The position numbers and the translations under genes were made by a program. The notes beneath the pieces were generated by a model that saw nothing but the letters and a program-made list of their open reading frames with translations, was not told where the DNA came from and did not search any database. This document shows, piece after piece, positions 8,148-17,163 of a stretch of 34,475 bases of DNA. Each line of letters starts with the position of its first letter. Within the stretch, counting starts at the first letter, position 1. Origin of the DNA: Candidatus Udaeobacter sp. (GTDB taxonomy: Bacteria > Verrucomicrobiota > Verrucomicrobiia > Chthoniobacterales > UBA10450); NCBI GenBank assembly GCA_013372845.1, contig JAALOD010000001.1:24109-58583 (forward strand), in the 5' to 3' direction.

Positions 8148-9689
8148 TTACCGCGGACGCAGGACGAGGAACGAGCGCATCCGACCGCGACACACTGACA
8201 AGACCTGCGGCTTGCTGGGATCAACCGAGCCAACGATCTTGTTGTAATCCGCAACCGACGTGACCGGTTGTTGATTGATTTCCTCGATCACATCGCCTTT
8301 TCGCAATTCCGCGACGCCACTGTCAGGATCGACGCCGTTGACCACAACCCCTTGCACATTGCCAGGCAGATCGAGTTGCTGCGCTGTTTCTGGAGTCAGC
8401 TCTTCCACGTGAATTGACGCGAGAGATCCGCCGGCGGTTTCTTGATCGCTCGGCTTCCCGGGGCGTTGCGGCTGTGGATCTGGCTGGTTTCGTCGAGGCG
8501 TGACGCCCGAACTTTGATAATCAATCGGTTGCTCTTTAATCTGCGTTTTCACCTTAAGCGGTTTTCCATTACGCAGAACTTCCAAGTCCACTTGTTTATT
8601 CAATGGAGTCTGGGCCACGAAGGTCCGCAGCGCCTCGAAATTCTTTACGTCACGCCCGTCGAATTTGTGGATGACATCACCGGGCTGAACGCCTGCTAGA
8701 GCTGCGGGCGATCCAGGCGTCACGCCCGCGACCGTCACGCCGTCCGTATCAGAGTTGGTTTCATCGGGTTGTAATGCCTGAGTCTGGATCCCGAGATAAC
8801 CGCGAATGATTCGCCCCTGCTTTAACAGGCTTTCCAAGGCGGTGCGGACTGTGTTTGATGGAATGGCAAAACCAATTCCCTGCGAACCGCCCGTAGTCGA
8901 GGCGATCGCCGTGTTGATCCCAATCACTTCGCCGCGGAGGTTGATCAGCGGCCCGCCACTATTTCCCGGATTGATCGCAGCATTGGTCTGAATCAAATCT
9001 CCAAAGAAATCCGTCCGGTTCGGTCGTCCTTTCGAGCTGATGATGCCGTCTGTCACCGTTTCTTCGAATCCAAATGGGTTGCCGATGGCCAGAACAAAAT
9101 CCCCCGGCTGCACCGTGTCCGAATCAGCAAGCTTGAGCGGTTTGACGTTCGGATCCTCAATCTTGAGCACAGCGAGATCAACTTCTGAATCCGCGCCGAC
9201 TAACCGCGCCTTCTTGGTCTGCCCATCGCTCAATTGCACCTCAATCTGATCGACCTGGTTCCCTTCTCTATCGGTGACCACGTGACTGTTTGTGATGATA
9301 TGCCCTTCGTTTGTTACGATCACGCCGGAGCCGAGCGAGTTTTGCACGAGGGTCTCGTCCCGCGGACTACGAAATTGCCGCCGGTTACGGAAGAAAAACT
9401 CGAATGGATCAAGCTCGTATTGACGCTGGACAGCAACCTTCGTTGATGTTTTCACGGCCACAACCGACGGGATCACGCTTTTGACGAGTGCGCGCCGCTC
9501 CCGGTTCAACGCCTCCAGCGACGGGACTTGTTTTGGGTCCACGCTCGGATTCGACGCCAGCGTGTACTTTTCCGGCTTTCGGCCAGAAGCTAGATTCAGT
9601 CCGCCATGCTTCAGGCGGTAGTCGTAAAGCAGAGAAATTCCCGCGCTCACCAGCAGGACAAAGAGCAAAAATTTCGCAAAGTTTTTCAT
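8148..9689 (-). CDS. HtrA/DegP-type serine protease with two PDZ domains
   Basis: A periplasmic protein quality-control protease of 513 aa. Residues 1-25 form an uncleaved-looking membrane anchor or signal (KFLLFVLLVSAGISLLY). The trypsin-like domain has the full catalytic triad: H136 in IITNSHVV, D171 in VDLAVLK and S244 in NPGNSGGPL. PDZ1 covers about residues 290-380 (VTPGSPAALAGVQPGDVIHKFDG) and PDZ2 about 425-500 (VDPDSGVAELRKGDVIEEIN). A Q-linker with FEFFFRNRR near residue 98 resembles the DegP LA loop. The ATG overlaps the recG stop by one base (TAATG on the minus strand), so the two genes are co-transcribed and probably coupled. DegP, DegQ and DegS cannot be told apart here. Confidence 0.92.
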   Translation of the reverse strand: MKNFAKFLLFVLLVSAGISLLYDYRLKHGGLNLASGRKPEKYTLASNPSVDPKQVPSLEALNRERRALVKSVIPSVVAVKTSTKVAVQRQYELDPFEFFFRNRRQFRSPRDETLVQNSLGSGVIVTNEGHIITNSHVVTDREGNQVDQIEVQLSDGQTKKARLVGADSEVDLAVLKIEDPNVKPLKLADSDTVQPGDFVLAIGNPFGFEETVTDGIISSKGRPNRTDFFGDLIQTNAAINPGNSGGPLINLRGEVIGINTAIASTTGGSQGIGFAIPSNTVRTALESLLKQGRIIRGYLGIQTQALQPDETNSDTDGVTVAGVTPGSPAALAGVQPGDVIHKFDGRDVKNFEALRTFVAQTPLNKQVDLEVLRNGKPLKVKTQIKEQPIDYQSSGVTPRRNQPDPQPQRPGKPSDQETAGGSLASIHVEELTPETAQQLDLPGNVQGVVVNGVDPDSGVAELRKGDVIEEINQQPVTSVADYNKIVGSVDPSKPQVLSVCRGRMRSFLVLRPR

Positions 9690-11791
9690 TAACTAACGTT
9701 GGAAAAGGTTCGTCCCTGTTGTTCGACAATTAAACGCCGGAAACGTTGATTCTCAGGCAATTCCAAACGCGCATCCCTTTCCAAAATCGACACCGCGGCT
9801 GCGCGCGCGCGCAGCATCAAGTGCGCATCGGTCCTTAAGTTACCGACTTTAAGCGCAGGCAGCCCGCTCTGGGCCGTGCCAAGCAGATCGCCCGGCCCGC
9901 GCAATTCCCAGTCTGCTTCTGCCACTTTGAAGCCGTCACTTGTCCTTTCTAAAACGGCAAGTTTTTCCGAAGCCTCTTTCGCCTGGGCCGAGGTAAGCAA
10001 AATGCAATACGACTTGTGCTCTCCGCGGCCGATTCGTCCCCGAAGCTGATGCAGCTGCGCGAGGCCAAAACGCTCTGCGTTTTCAATGAGCATCACCGTC
10101 GCGTTGGGAACATCTACACCGACCTCAAGCACGGTGGTGCTGATCAACGCGTTCGTGTCGCCGCGGCGAAAACGTTCCATGATCTCTTGTTTCTCCGGCG
10201 CCGGAATTCGACCGTGAAGCAGATCGCAGCGGAACGGACGCAAACGTTCCCGCCACAAATCGTACTCGGCCGCGGCGGCTTTGGCATCGAGCTTTTCACT
10301 TTCATCGATCAACGGATAAATCACATAAACCTGGCGACCGGCCTCCAACTGTGTTCGCAAAAAGGCAAGTACCTCGCCGAGCTTCGACCCATCGCGCACA
10401 GCCGTAACGATTTTCCCACGGTTCCGAGGCATCTCATCAATCGTCGAGACATTCAGGTCGCCATAAATAGTCATCGTTAACGTCCGCGGGATCGGGGTAG
10501 CCGTCATCACCAGTACATCGGGCGCCGGTTCGCGCGCGCTCAATTGGGCGCGTTGCGTAACTCCGAATTTATGCTGCTCATCAATCACAACGAGTCCGAG
10601 GTTTGAAAATGAAACTTTGTCATACAGCAACGCATGAGTGCCGATAACAATTTGTGGTTGGTTCGTTGTCGTGAGCCTTTCGTCTGGGGATTTCTGCACG
10701 CGCTCAAACAATGGCAATGGCCCACTTTCCTCTTGCCGAGCGGCGGTTCGCAGCGCCATGCGTACGCCGAGCGGCTCCAGCCAGCGACGCAAGACATCAT
10801 AATGTTGCTCCGCCAGAATTTGCGTAGGCGCCATGAACGCGGCCTGATAGCCGCTCTCGACGGCAAGTAGCATTGCTGCGATGGCGACAACGGTTTTTCC
10901 CGAGCCCACATCGCCCTGCAACAAACGATTCATTGGATGATTCGCTGCCAGGTCGTGGCGGATTTCACCGATCACTTTGGATTGCGCAGCAGTTAGCTCA
11001 AAGGGTAACGACCTGAGAAACCTATCGAGCAGCGCGCCGGCCCCGCAGTGCTTCTCACCTCGCCGGGTTGAGGCATCAGCGCGTCGCGATGCAATGAGCA
11101 TTTGCATCACGAAGAACTCAGTGAGCACTAGATGTTCCCGCGCGGCGTCACGCGCTTCCCAGCTGTCCGGGAAATGGATCGCGCGAATCGCTTCGGGTCT
11201 CTCCCCACGAACAAGATTGCTTGGTGCCAATGTTTCCAATCCGGCAGAGGACCATGGAAGTTCGTTCAACAGTCTGTAAATCATGCTGCGCAAGACGCGC
11301 TGTGAAAGGCCTTCTGTTGCGGGGTAGATCGGCGTGATTCTGCGAAAATGGATCGAGATTTCTTCGTCATTCTCAATCACCTCGAACTCCGGATGGTCCA
11401 TGCAAATTCGCGTTCCGCGCAGCCGCGGCTTCCCAAAGACTACCATGCGTTGACCGGTGGCGATCATCTTCTGCACGTAATGCAGATTGAACCATCGGCA
11501 CACAAGCGGCTCGCTCAGAGCGTTTGGGTCCGATTCTTGCAACGTGGCTTCGAAAATTTTCTTCCAACCGCCGAAGCGCCGCAGCGACGTCTTGACCACC
11601 TCCCCGCAAAGACAAATCGGAACATCACTCTCTTCGCGCGGAAACTTCGGAAATTCCGTCCGGTCTTCATGGCGCCGCGGAAAATGCGTAAGTAAATCTT
11701 CGACCGTTTCCACGCCGAGACGTCGCAACGCGAGAAGTTTTGGGCGTGCGATCCAATTCAATCCCTCAAGTTTTTCTGAAACGTCGATCAT
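9689..11791 (-). CDS. recG: ATP-dependent DNA helicase RecG
   Basis: A 700-aa branch-migration helicase that remodels stalled forks and recombination intermediates. The N-terminal wedge/OB part (LLTHFPRRHEDRTEF, ICLCGEVVKTSL) is followed by SF2 motifs: Walker A GDVGSGKTVVA, DEQH box VVIDEQHKFGV, TATPIPRTL, and the motif VI region HQLRGRIGRG. The C-terminal segment ADWELRGPGDLLGTAQSG is diagnostic for RecG. Length is normal. It is followed directly by the HtrA-like protease gene and lies downstream of recJ on the same strand, separated by a dispersed repeat (11810-11902). Confidence 0.95.
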   Translation of the reverse strand: MIDVSEKLEGLNWIARPKLLALRRLGVETVEDLLTHFPRRHEDRTEFPKFPREESDVPICLCGEVVKTSLRRFGGWKKIFEATLQESDPNALSEPLVCRWFNLHYVQKMIATGQRMVVFGKPRLRGTRICMDHPEFEVIENDEEISIHFRRITPIYPATEGLSQRVLRSMIYRLLNELPWSSAGLETLAPSNLVRGERPEAIRAIHFPDSWEARDAAREHLVLTEFFVMQMLIASRRADASTRRGEKHCGAGALLDRFLRSLPFELTAAQSKVIGEIRHDLAANHPMNRLLQGDVGSGKTVVAIAAMLLAVESGYQAAFMAPTQILAEQHYDVLRRWLEPLGVRMALRTAARQEESGPLPLFERVQKSPDERLTTTNQPQIVIGTHALLYDKVSFSNLGLVVIDEQHKFGVTQRAQLSAREPAPDVLVMTATPIPRTLTMTIYGDLNVSTIDEMPRNRGKIVTAVRDGSKLGEVLAFLRTQLEAGRQVYVIYPLIDESEKLDAKAAAAEYDLWRERLRPFRCDLLHGRIPAPEKQEIMERFRRGDTNALISTTVLEVGVDVPNATVMLIENAERFGLAQLHQLRGRIGRGEHKSYCILLTSAQAKEASEKLAVLERTSDGFKVAEADWELRGPGDLLGTAQSGLPALKVGNLRTDAHLMLRARAAAVSILERDARLELPENQRFRRLIVEQQGRTFSNVS

Positions 11792-11809
11792 GTCACGCGT
11801 TCACGGCCC

Positions 11810-11902
11810 GTCATTCCGAGCGAAGTCGAGGAATCCCGTGGCATTACCATATGGTCGCACAACGGGATCCTTCGACTCCGCTTCACTCCGCTCAGGATAA
11901 CA
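11810..11902. repeat. Dispersed inverted-repeat element, copy 2
   Basis: The left arm near 11810-11839 (GTCATTCCGAGCGAAGTCGA) and the right arm near 11862-11902 (ending CCGCTTCACTCCGCTCAGGA) flank a core holding ACCATATGGT. It is related to copies at 1286-1377 and 28086-28182 and fills the recJ-recG spacer. Confidence 0.75.
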
Positions 11903-11939
11903 ACGCGGCGTAACATAACTTGATCTCCAATTTACCGCT

Positions 11940-13760
11940 TCAAGATTGCTCCGCATTTCGCACCGCCTCGATCTGCATGGCGACCAGGGTCTCGCCTTCA
12001 TATTCGTCCGCGCGAATCCGAAATGCGATGTCCCACGGTGTTGGCGGCAATTGGTTTGGCACGCCGTCAAAATATACCGCGCGGCGATGGCAATTGCCCT
12101 GACGCAGACGAAAGATGAGATGCTTATCGTTCACTACCCGAGGCGGGGCCACGGGCGCGACCTCCCGCGCGAGGAAACGCGGCTGGGGATTTCCATTTCC
12201 AAATGGCTGCAACATTTCGTGCCACCGCAGAAAACCTAGATCGATCTCCGTGAACGCCAGCTCATGGTCCAGTCGCACGCAAGGTTGAAGAGCGTCTTCG
12301 GCAAGAAGTTCACGCGCAGCTTTGCGAAATCCTTCAGCAAAAACATCGAAATTTTCTTCGTGCAGCGCAAGACCCGCCGCCATTTCGTGCCCGCCGAATT
12401 TGTCGAGCCTCTCTGCGCAGCAGCTCAAAGCTTCCACCAGATTCAAGCCTTCAATGCTTCGTCCGCTTCCTTTACCGATTCCGTTCTCGTCGAAGCCGAT
12501 CACGATGGTTGGTCGATGATACCGTCGAGCGATCCGCGATGCTACAATGCCAAGTACCCCCGGATGCCAGCCGGGCGCTCCAACGACGATGGCCGCGTCG
12601 CGCGCCACGTCGAGCCGATCCTCTATCTTTTTTATCGCCGCATCGAAAATTTGCTTTTCCACTTCCTGGCGCTCGCGATTCTGCTGGTCGAGCTCGGCTG
12701 CGAGCATTGTTGCCTCGCCGTCATCGTGAGTAAGCAACAGGCGCAAAGATTTTTCAGCCGTGCTCAAACGCCCTGCAGCGTTCAATCGCGGGCCAAGCCG
12801 GTAACCTATGTCCTCAGGCAAAATTGGCGGCCGCACCCCGGCAACCTGCATTAATTTTCTCAGCCCGATACGTGAGGCCTGAGCGATCTCGATCCCGCCG
12901 CGCTGCACCAGAATGCGATTTTCGCCACAAAGCGGTACGATGTCCGCCACTGTGCCGAGCGCCACAAGGTCGAGCTTTGATTTCAAATTGAACTCAGGCA
13001 GTGGCCGTGTTTTCAGCAATGCGTGGCAAAGCTTGAAGACAATGCCCACACTGCAGAGATATTCGAAGACGGAGTCGCTTGTTTTCGGATTTACGATCGC
13101 AACGCAGTCAGGCAATGCAGACTTCGGCTCATGATGATCGAGCACGATCACGTCCACTCCGCGCTTGCGCAGGTCAGCGATCTCTTTTAGCGATGAGGTC
13201 CCGCAATCGATAGCAATCAGCAGTTGGGGTTGATGTTGTCCGAGACAACGTTCGACGCTTTCGGGACTCAAGCCGTAGCCCTCCTCCATGCGGAGCGGTA
13301 AAAACAATTCCGGAGCACCACCGTATGCGCGCAACGTTTCCGCAAGCAATGCCAGCGATGTCACACCATCCACATCGTAATCGCCAAAGAGCACGATGCG
13401 TTCCCGTCGATCTAAGGCCGCGAGAAGCCGAGAAACAGCCGCATGCATTTGGGGCAGTAAAAATGGATCGCTCAGCGAGCTTAGGCGTGGCTGCAGAAAC
13501 GCGTTCACCTCTTCGGCGTCACGAAACCCCTTTCGTAAAAGTAACCGCGCGATGCACTCCGAACCGCAAATTTCGCTCCACGAAATTCCCGACGCGTCGG
13601 CATTCAGCTCTTCAGGCTGCGCAATGATCCATCGGCTTTGCGGCCGGGTAAATTTTCCAAGTGCCTGCTCACCGGCGAAATTGCCCTCAACGCGGCTTTG
13701 CCGCGTAAAGCCCCCCTGCACCTTCGGATCCGTTGAGTCACCTTCTACGCGGCTTTGCAC
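11940..13760 (-). CDS. recJ: Single-stranded-DNA-specific exonuclease RecJ
   Basis: A 5'-3' ssDNA exonuclease used in recombination and mismatch repair. DHH-family motifs are clear: VLFGDYDVDGVTSLALLAE, AIDCGTSS, VIVLDHHEPKSALPDC, and the DHHA1 part with GKGSGRSIEG and FGGHEMAAGLAL. A C-terminal OB-like segment follows. The annotated start is GTG 13760 (606 aa, slightly long). The first 40 residues are two copies of a 19-20 residue repeat (QSRVEG...FTR) that runs into a third QSR just before the conserved-looking RWIIAQPEEL. An internal GTG in the first repeat could be used instead. A possible promoter (TTGTCA, 16 bases, TAAACT) lies within 35 bases upstream. Confidence 0.92.
   Translation of the reverse strand: MQSRVEGDSTDPKVQGGFTRQSRVEGNFAGEQALGKFTRPQSRWIIAQPEELNADASGISWSEICGSECIARLLLRKGFRDAEEVNAFLQPRLSSLSDPFLLPQMHAAVSRLLAALDRRERIVLFGDYDVDGVTSLALLAETLRAYGGAPELFLPLRMEEGYGLSPESVERCLGQHQPQLLIAIDCGTSSLKEIADLRKRGVDVIVLDHHEPKSALPDCVAIVNPKTSDSVFEYLCSVGIVFKLCHALLKTRPLPEFNLKSKLDLVALGTVADIVPLCGENRILVQRGGIEIAQASRIGLRKLMQVAGVRPPILPEDIGYRLGPRLNAAGRLSTAEKSLRLLLTHDDGEATMLAAELDQQNRERQEVEKQIFDAAIKKIEDRLDVARDAAIVVGAPGWHPGVLGIVASRIARRYHRPTIVIGFDENGIGKGSGRSIEGLNLVEALSCCAERLDKFGGHEMAAGLALHEENFDVFAEGFRKAARELLAEDALQPCVRLDHELAFTEIDLGFLRWHEMLQPFGNGNPQPRFLAREVAPVAPPRVVNDKHLIFRLRQGNCHRRAVYFDGVPNQLPPTPWDIAFRIRADEYEGETLVAMQIEAVRNAEQS
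13638..13757 (-). repeat. 60-base tandem repeat encoding the RecJ N-terminal extension
   Basis: Units start with CAAAGCCG at 13757, 13700 and 13640 (minus strand). They encode QSRVEGDSTDPKVQGGFTR, then QSRVEGNFAGEQALGKFTRP, then the start of a third QSR. The junction at 13690-13706 is a perfect palindrome with 7-bp arms (ACGCGGC) and a 3-base loop. Confidence 0.75.
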
Positions 13761-13865
13761 CGATCAGTTTATTTGCGGAAAATTTTCTGACAAGATGGGA
13801 TGAATTACCCGCAACTACGTCGCGATCAGACTCGACAAAGAGCGATTTTCACTGCAAAGAGCCCC

Positions 13866-14364
13866 ATGATTAGAACGATACCGCTTTTCGTAGTGGGTGT
13901 CGCATTACTCACCGCCGCGGGTTGGTCAAACCGGCGGACCAAGCGGTTCGACCACGCAGTCTGCAGCTGTTCAGAGAGATTACGAAACATTGTCGGGCAC
14001 GTGGCAACCAACCCGCGGTGTCGTAAACGGGAAACCTGTGCCTGCGAGTGTGGCGCGAAGTACAATCCTGATCACCGATCACAACACATTCCGATTTCCA
14101 AAGGCGAGCGGCGTTGGTACGCATCCAGCCGGAACTTTTACGGTGAATCCCACTACGAACCCCAAACAAGTTGATTCAATCGCAGAAGGCGGTCCACATG
14201 CGGGTCAACTAACGCGCGGCATCTACGAGATTCTCGATACAACCCATAAGAGCGCGTGTTGGGGTCCGCCCGGTGGCCCGCGCCCGACGGGGTTCACGTC
14301 TCCTCCAGGAAGTGGACGGATTCTTCAGTATTGGAAGAAAATTGGGCCAGTGCCCTCAGGTTAA
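13866..14364 (+). CDS. Secreted TIGR03067-like small protein, frame broken once
   Basis: The first frame starts at ATG 13866 and gives a clean signal peptide (MIRTIPLFVVGVALLTAA). The conserved part lies in another frame, open only from 13894: YETLSGTWQPTRGVVNGKP, then VNPTTNPKQVDSIAEGG, RGIYEILDTTHKSACWG and GSGRILQYWKK. This matches the TIGR03067 pattern known from Planctomycetes-type small proteins. Removing one G from the GGG at 13919-13921 joins the two as TAAVGQTGGPSG and yields a 165-aa secreted protein. So either the assembly has a one-base insertion or translation begins at GTG 13897 without a signal. Function is unknown. It is divergent from recJ. Confidence 0.65.
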
Positions 14365-14419
14365 AGATACATCGAGAATCGGGCCGATGATCCGCCCGTG
14401 TCACAGCCAATTACATTAA

Positions 14420-14923
14420 ATGAAATTCCGCTGGTTAGTGCTCATCGTCGTTTTTCTTCTGTTAGTCTACGGAGCGTCGCCGTACTTTTCATTCTGGCGA
14501 TTCACCGCAGCGCTGCGGTCTGGTGATAGCGTGGCACTGAGTTCACGCATCGATTTTCCAGCTATTCGAGCTTCGCTAAAGAAACAGCTTGTTGCGCGAT
14601 TCGCCCAGGGGACGGCAACTCACAAGTGGTGGAATAACCTCGGACCAACACTGATCGACACGATCATTGATGCTTACGTAACTCCGGAGGGCATCGCCGC
14701 GCTGATATCTAATCCGGAAGTCCTGAAGAACCTCCGGCATCCGCAAGAGTTTCGGTTCCCTACCGGTAGAACTGAAGACTGGTCAAAAGTAAAACACGCA
14801 TTCTTCACCGGTCCGCGCACTTTTGTGGTCGATCGAGAGGGAATCAAACTTCGGTTCCGTTTCACAGGTTTGGGCTGGAAGCTCTACGACCTCGACCTTG
14901 GTCTGGATGAGGCGAAGCAATAG
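14420..14923 (+). CDS. DUF2939 family protein, membrane-anchored
   Basis: A 167-aa protein with an N-terminal hydrophobic segment (residues 4-20, WLVLIVVFLLLVYGASP) that is either an anchor or a signal. The following block FWRFTAALRSGDSVALSSRIDFPAIRASLKKQL matches the DUF2939 family core. The C-terminal half carries beta-rich sequence (FVVDREGIKLRFRFTGLGWKLYDLDL) of the kind seen in this family. Function is unknown. It follows the TIGR03067-like gene by 55 bases on the same strand and converges with mqnA. Confidence 0.75.
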   Translation: MKFRWLVLIVVFLLLVYGASPYFSFWRFTAALRSGDSVALSSRIDFPAIRASLKKQLVARFAQGTATHKWWNNLGPTLIDTIIDAYVTPEGIAALISNPEVLKNLRHPQEFRFPTGRTEDWSKVKHAFFTGPRTFVVDREGIKLRFRFTGLGWKLYDLDLGLDEAKQ

Positions 14924-14947
14924 TTCTTTAACGAACGAAATCGCTCG

Positions 14948-15763
14948 CTAAACAACACGCAACGCGAGGTCGCGCTCTGGGAGCAGACTGTGTTTTATGC
15001 ACAAATTTGCGAAAACTCGCAGACCTTCTTTTTCTTTTTTGCCAAAGCTGAATCGAAGATGTTCACGGTAATAGCGCGAAAGGAATTCCCAATTGACTTC
15101 CTTCCGTCGGCCGGGGTCATCGGCCCCGGCTAAAGCGTCTGCGATTAGATCATCGAGAGTGGCAAGGTTTCCATCTCGGAGATTGCGGAGACGGTTTGCG
15201 ATTTGTTTTGGATCGCCGACTTCGGGGCGAATAAGCCAGAGAGCGTAAACAAACGGAAGTCCGACGGGTTTCTGCCACTGTTCCCCGAGGTCCCAGAAAG
15301 AAAATTCGTTCGCGTACTGTTGTCGGAAACGGATGGCTTGATCGCCGATGAGCAGTCGCGCGCGACGGCCTGTTTTTATTTCCACCGCGCCAGGCCATGC
15401 GCCCGTGCTGCGCCGAATTAGGCGCGAAGGCAATCCGAACTCCGCGATTAAACAATACAAAAGATTAGCAGAAGTTTCTGATGCAGGATCGAGTTCGATC
15501 TCTTCGATCTGGCCAATTTCGCCGCGGTGCGCGACAACGACACTGTAAACCGGTCCGTCCGAGGAAATGGAAACGTCATCAACGATCTGGTAAATAGGGT
15601 TACGCAGAAATTCGAAGCTGGAGACGAGCGCAACATCGAGTTCGCCGGCCGCAAGTTTATTGCAGAGCGCCGATGGATGATCGAAGTCCACGTTGCCTTC
15701 CCAGCCGTGGATGAGCGGGCAGGCGTTGAGATACTTTACGCAACCGATGCGGAGGGAGTTCAA
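14948..15763 (-). CDS. mqnA: Chorismate dehydratase MqnA (futalosine menaquinone pathway)
   Basis: Converts chorismate to 3-enolpyruvoyl-benzoate, the first step of futalosine-type menaquinone synthesis. The N-terminus LRIGCVKYLNACPLIHG, the block LAAGELDVALVSSFEF and SSDGPVYSVVV match the periplasmic-binding-protein-like fold of MqnA/MqnD. GRRARLLIGDQAIRF and GLPFVYALW fit MqnA better than MqnD. The start is TTG 15763; an in-frame stop lies shortly upstream and no ATG is near. A palindromic repeat (15110-15130) is read in frame as LAGADDPG between the two C-terminal helices, so the protein carries a short insertion there. MqnE is encoded 100 bases upstream on the same strand. Confidence 0.9.
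   Translation of the reverse strand: MNSLRIGCVKYLNACPLIHGWEGNVDFDHPSALCNKLAAGELDVALVSSFEFLRNPIYQIVDDVSISSDGPVYSVVVAHRGEIGQIEEIELDPASETSANLLYCLIAEFGLPSRLIRRSTGAWPGAVEIKTGRRARLLIGDQAIRFRQQYANEFSFWDLGEQWQKPVGLPFVYALWLIRPEVGDPKQIANRLRNLRDGNLATLDDLIADALAGADDPGRRKEVNWEFLSRYYREHLRFSFGKKEKEGLRVFANLCIKHSLLPERDLALRVV
15110..15130. repeat. Small palindrome with 3-base loop, in frame inside mqnA
   Basis: GCCGGGGTC, loop ATC, GGCCCCGGC (one T-G wobble). It is almost identical to the treS copy at 4270-4290, and also lies inside a coding frame. Confidence 0.8.
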
Positions 15764-15785
15764 TGTGAGATGCGATTAGTGAGGG

Positions 15786-15862
15786 GTGGGAAGTAAATGC
15801 TCGTGATTTCCGTCTGTCACTTCTCTCCTCTCACATCTCACCTCTCACTTTTCACCTAGCGC
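15786..15862. other. Low-complexity CT-rich spacer between mqnE and mqnA
   Basis: About 60 bases built from TCTCACCTCTCAC-like words. No hairpin or promoter is evident. It resembles other wordy spacers at 17771-17860 and 31008-31080. Confidence 0.5.
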
Positions 15863-17008
15863 TCACACGCGGGCTAATTCCGACTCGTTAGGCCCAGCGG
15901 TTTGCACCACGCCATTCAAATGCCGATAATGGCTGTCACGCTGCACCGGTTCGCGACCCGCTTCGCGGATTGCATGTTCGAGAGCAGCCACAGTCTGATG
16001 CTGCGGAGTGGTTGCTCCGGCCATGTGGAAGATTTTTTCTTCCAAAATCGTGCCATGCAGATCGTCCACGCCATAGCTGAGCGACACCTGTGCGAGAGGC
16101 AACCCGAGGCTGACCCAATACGCGGTGAGATGATCGATGTTATCCAGATAAATGCGGCTCACCGCGAGATTGCGAAGCTGTTCGAATGCGGAGGCGCGCT
16201 TGATCTGGGCGAGGATCCCGTGGGATTGGGACGGTTCGAAAGCGAACGGAACGAAACCGGTGAATCCGCCTGTCTCATCCTGTAATCCCCGGAGCTGGCG
16301 CAAATGATCCACCCGCTGCGGAAGCGTTTCGATGTGTCCGTATAACATGGTGCAAGTGCTGCGGCCACCCATTGAGTGCCACGTCCGATGAACGTCGAGC
16401 CACTCGGCGGCGGTTTCTTTGCCGCGGCAGATCTTATCGCGGACAGCAGGATCGAAAATCTCCGCGCCGCCGCCCGTGATCGAGCCGAGCCCAACCGCGC
16501 GCAAAGTTTCCAGTGTGTCACGGATCGGCATCCGGAAAATTCGCTGCGCCAAATGGCGGACTTCGATCGCGGTGAAAGCCTTGATGTGAAGTTTAGGATC
16601 AAGTGCGCGCAGTCTTCGCAAAAGTTCCATATACCATTCTTTCTTCAGCGTGGGGTGCAGTCCGCCTACCATGTGCACCTCGGTAACGCCGAGGGGGAGC
16701 GCATCCCTCACGACCTGAATAATTTCGTCGATCGCATATTCGAAGGCGTGCGCATCGCGCTTTTTGGCAGCAAAAGCGCAGAACTGACACGATAAGATAC
16801 AGATGTTGGAGTAATTAATGTAACGGTTGTGGATGTAAGTGGCGTAGTTACCGTTTTTTTGCTCACGCACAACGCTGGCAATCATTCCAAGGGCGTTAAG
16901 ATCATTGGCACGATACAACGCGAGAGCGTCTGCCTCTGAAATCCGCTGCTGCGCCTCAACTTTTTCTGCGATCGGCCTGAGTTCTTTCGGAATAAGCTCG
17001 TAATTCAT
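15863..17008 (-). CDS. mqnE: Aminofutalosine synthase MqnE (radical SAM)
   Basis: Radical SAM enzyme that joins 3-enolpyruvoyl-benzoate with SAM to make aminodeoxyfutalosine, the step after MqnA. The iron-sulfur motif CILSCQFCAF (C-x3-C-x2-C) follows YIHNRYINYSN. Other family blocks are VTEVHMVGGLHP, IKAFTAIEVRHLA, GLGSITGGGAEIFD and TCTMLYGHIET. The C-terminal AIREAGREPVQRDSHYRHL favours MqnE over MqnC. ATG 17008 (MNYELIPKELRP, 381 aa) was chosen over TTG 17035, whose extra codons look non-coding. With mqnA downstream it forms a two-gene menaquinone unit; mqnB, mqnC and mqnD are not in the window. Confidence 0.93.
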   Translation of the reverse strand: MNYELIPKELRPIAEKVEAQQRISEADALALYRANDLNALGMIASVVREQKNGNYATYIHNRYINYSNICILSCQFCAFAAKKRDAHAFEYAIDEIIQVVRDALPLGVTEVHMVGGLHPTLKKEWYMELLRRLRALDPKLHIKAFTAIEVRHLAQRIFRMPIRDTLETLRAVGLGSITGGGAEIFDPAVRDKICRGKETAAEWLDVHRTWHSMGGRSTCTMLYGHIETLPQRVDHLRQLRGLQDETGGFTGFVPFAFEPSQSHGILAQIKRASAFEQLRNLAVSRIYLDNIDHLTAYWVSLGLPLAQVSLSYGVDDLHGTILEEKIFHMAGATTPQHQTVAALEHAIREAGREPVQRDSHYRHLNGVVQTAGPNESELARV

Positions 17009-17163
17009 GCGGACGCGAGGCCAAACCCTCGACAACCAAGCATTGCACAGGCCGCTTCAGCCTTGCAACAAAAACCATGGCTACCAACTTGGCGAAGGGC
17101 GAATTTTGGCTAGTTGGCGTTTTTCTGGCAAGCTTTGCCTCAGACAACCGTCTAAATGAACCG

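Noticed and set aside
12264-12854. Plus-strand open frame of about 196 codons opposite recJ
   Set aside because: It lies wholly antisense to conserved RecJ sequence, has no recognisable motif, and long antisense frames are common in GC-rich genes.
13638-13760. Possible CRISPR-like repeats
   Set aside because: Only two full units, no spacer-repeat alternation, and the repeats are translated in frame in RecJ.
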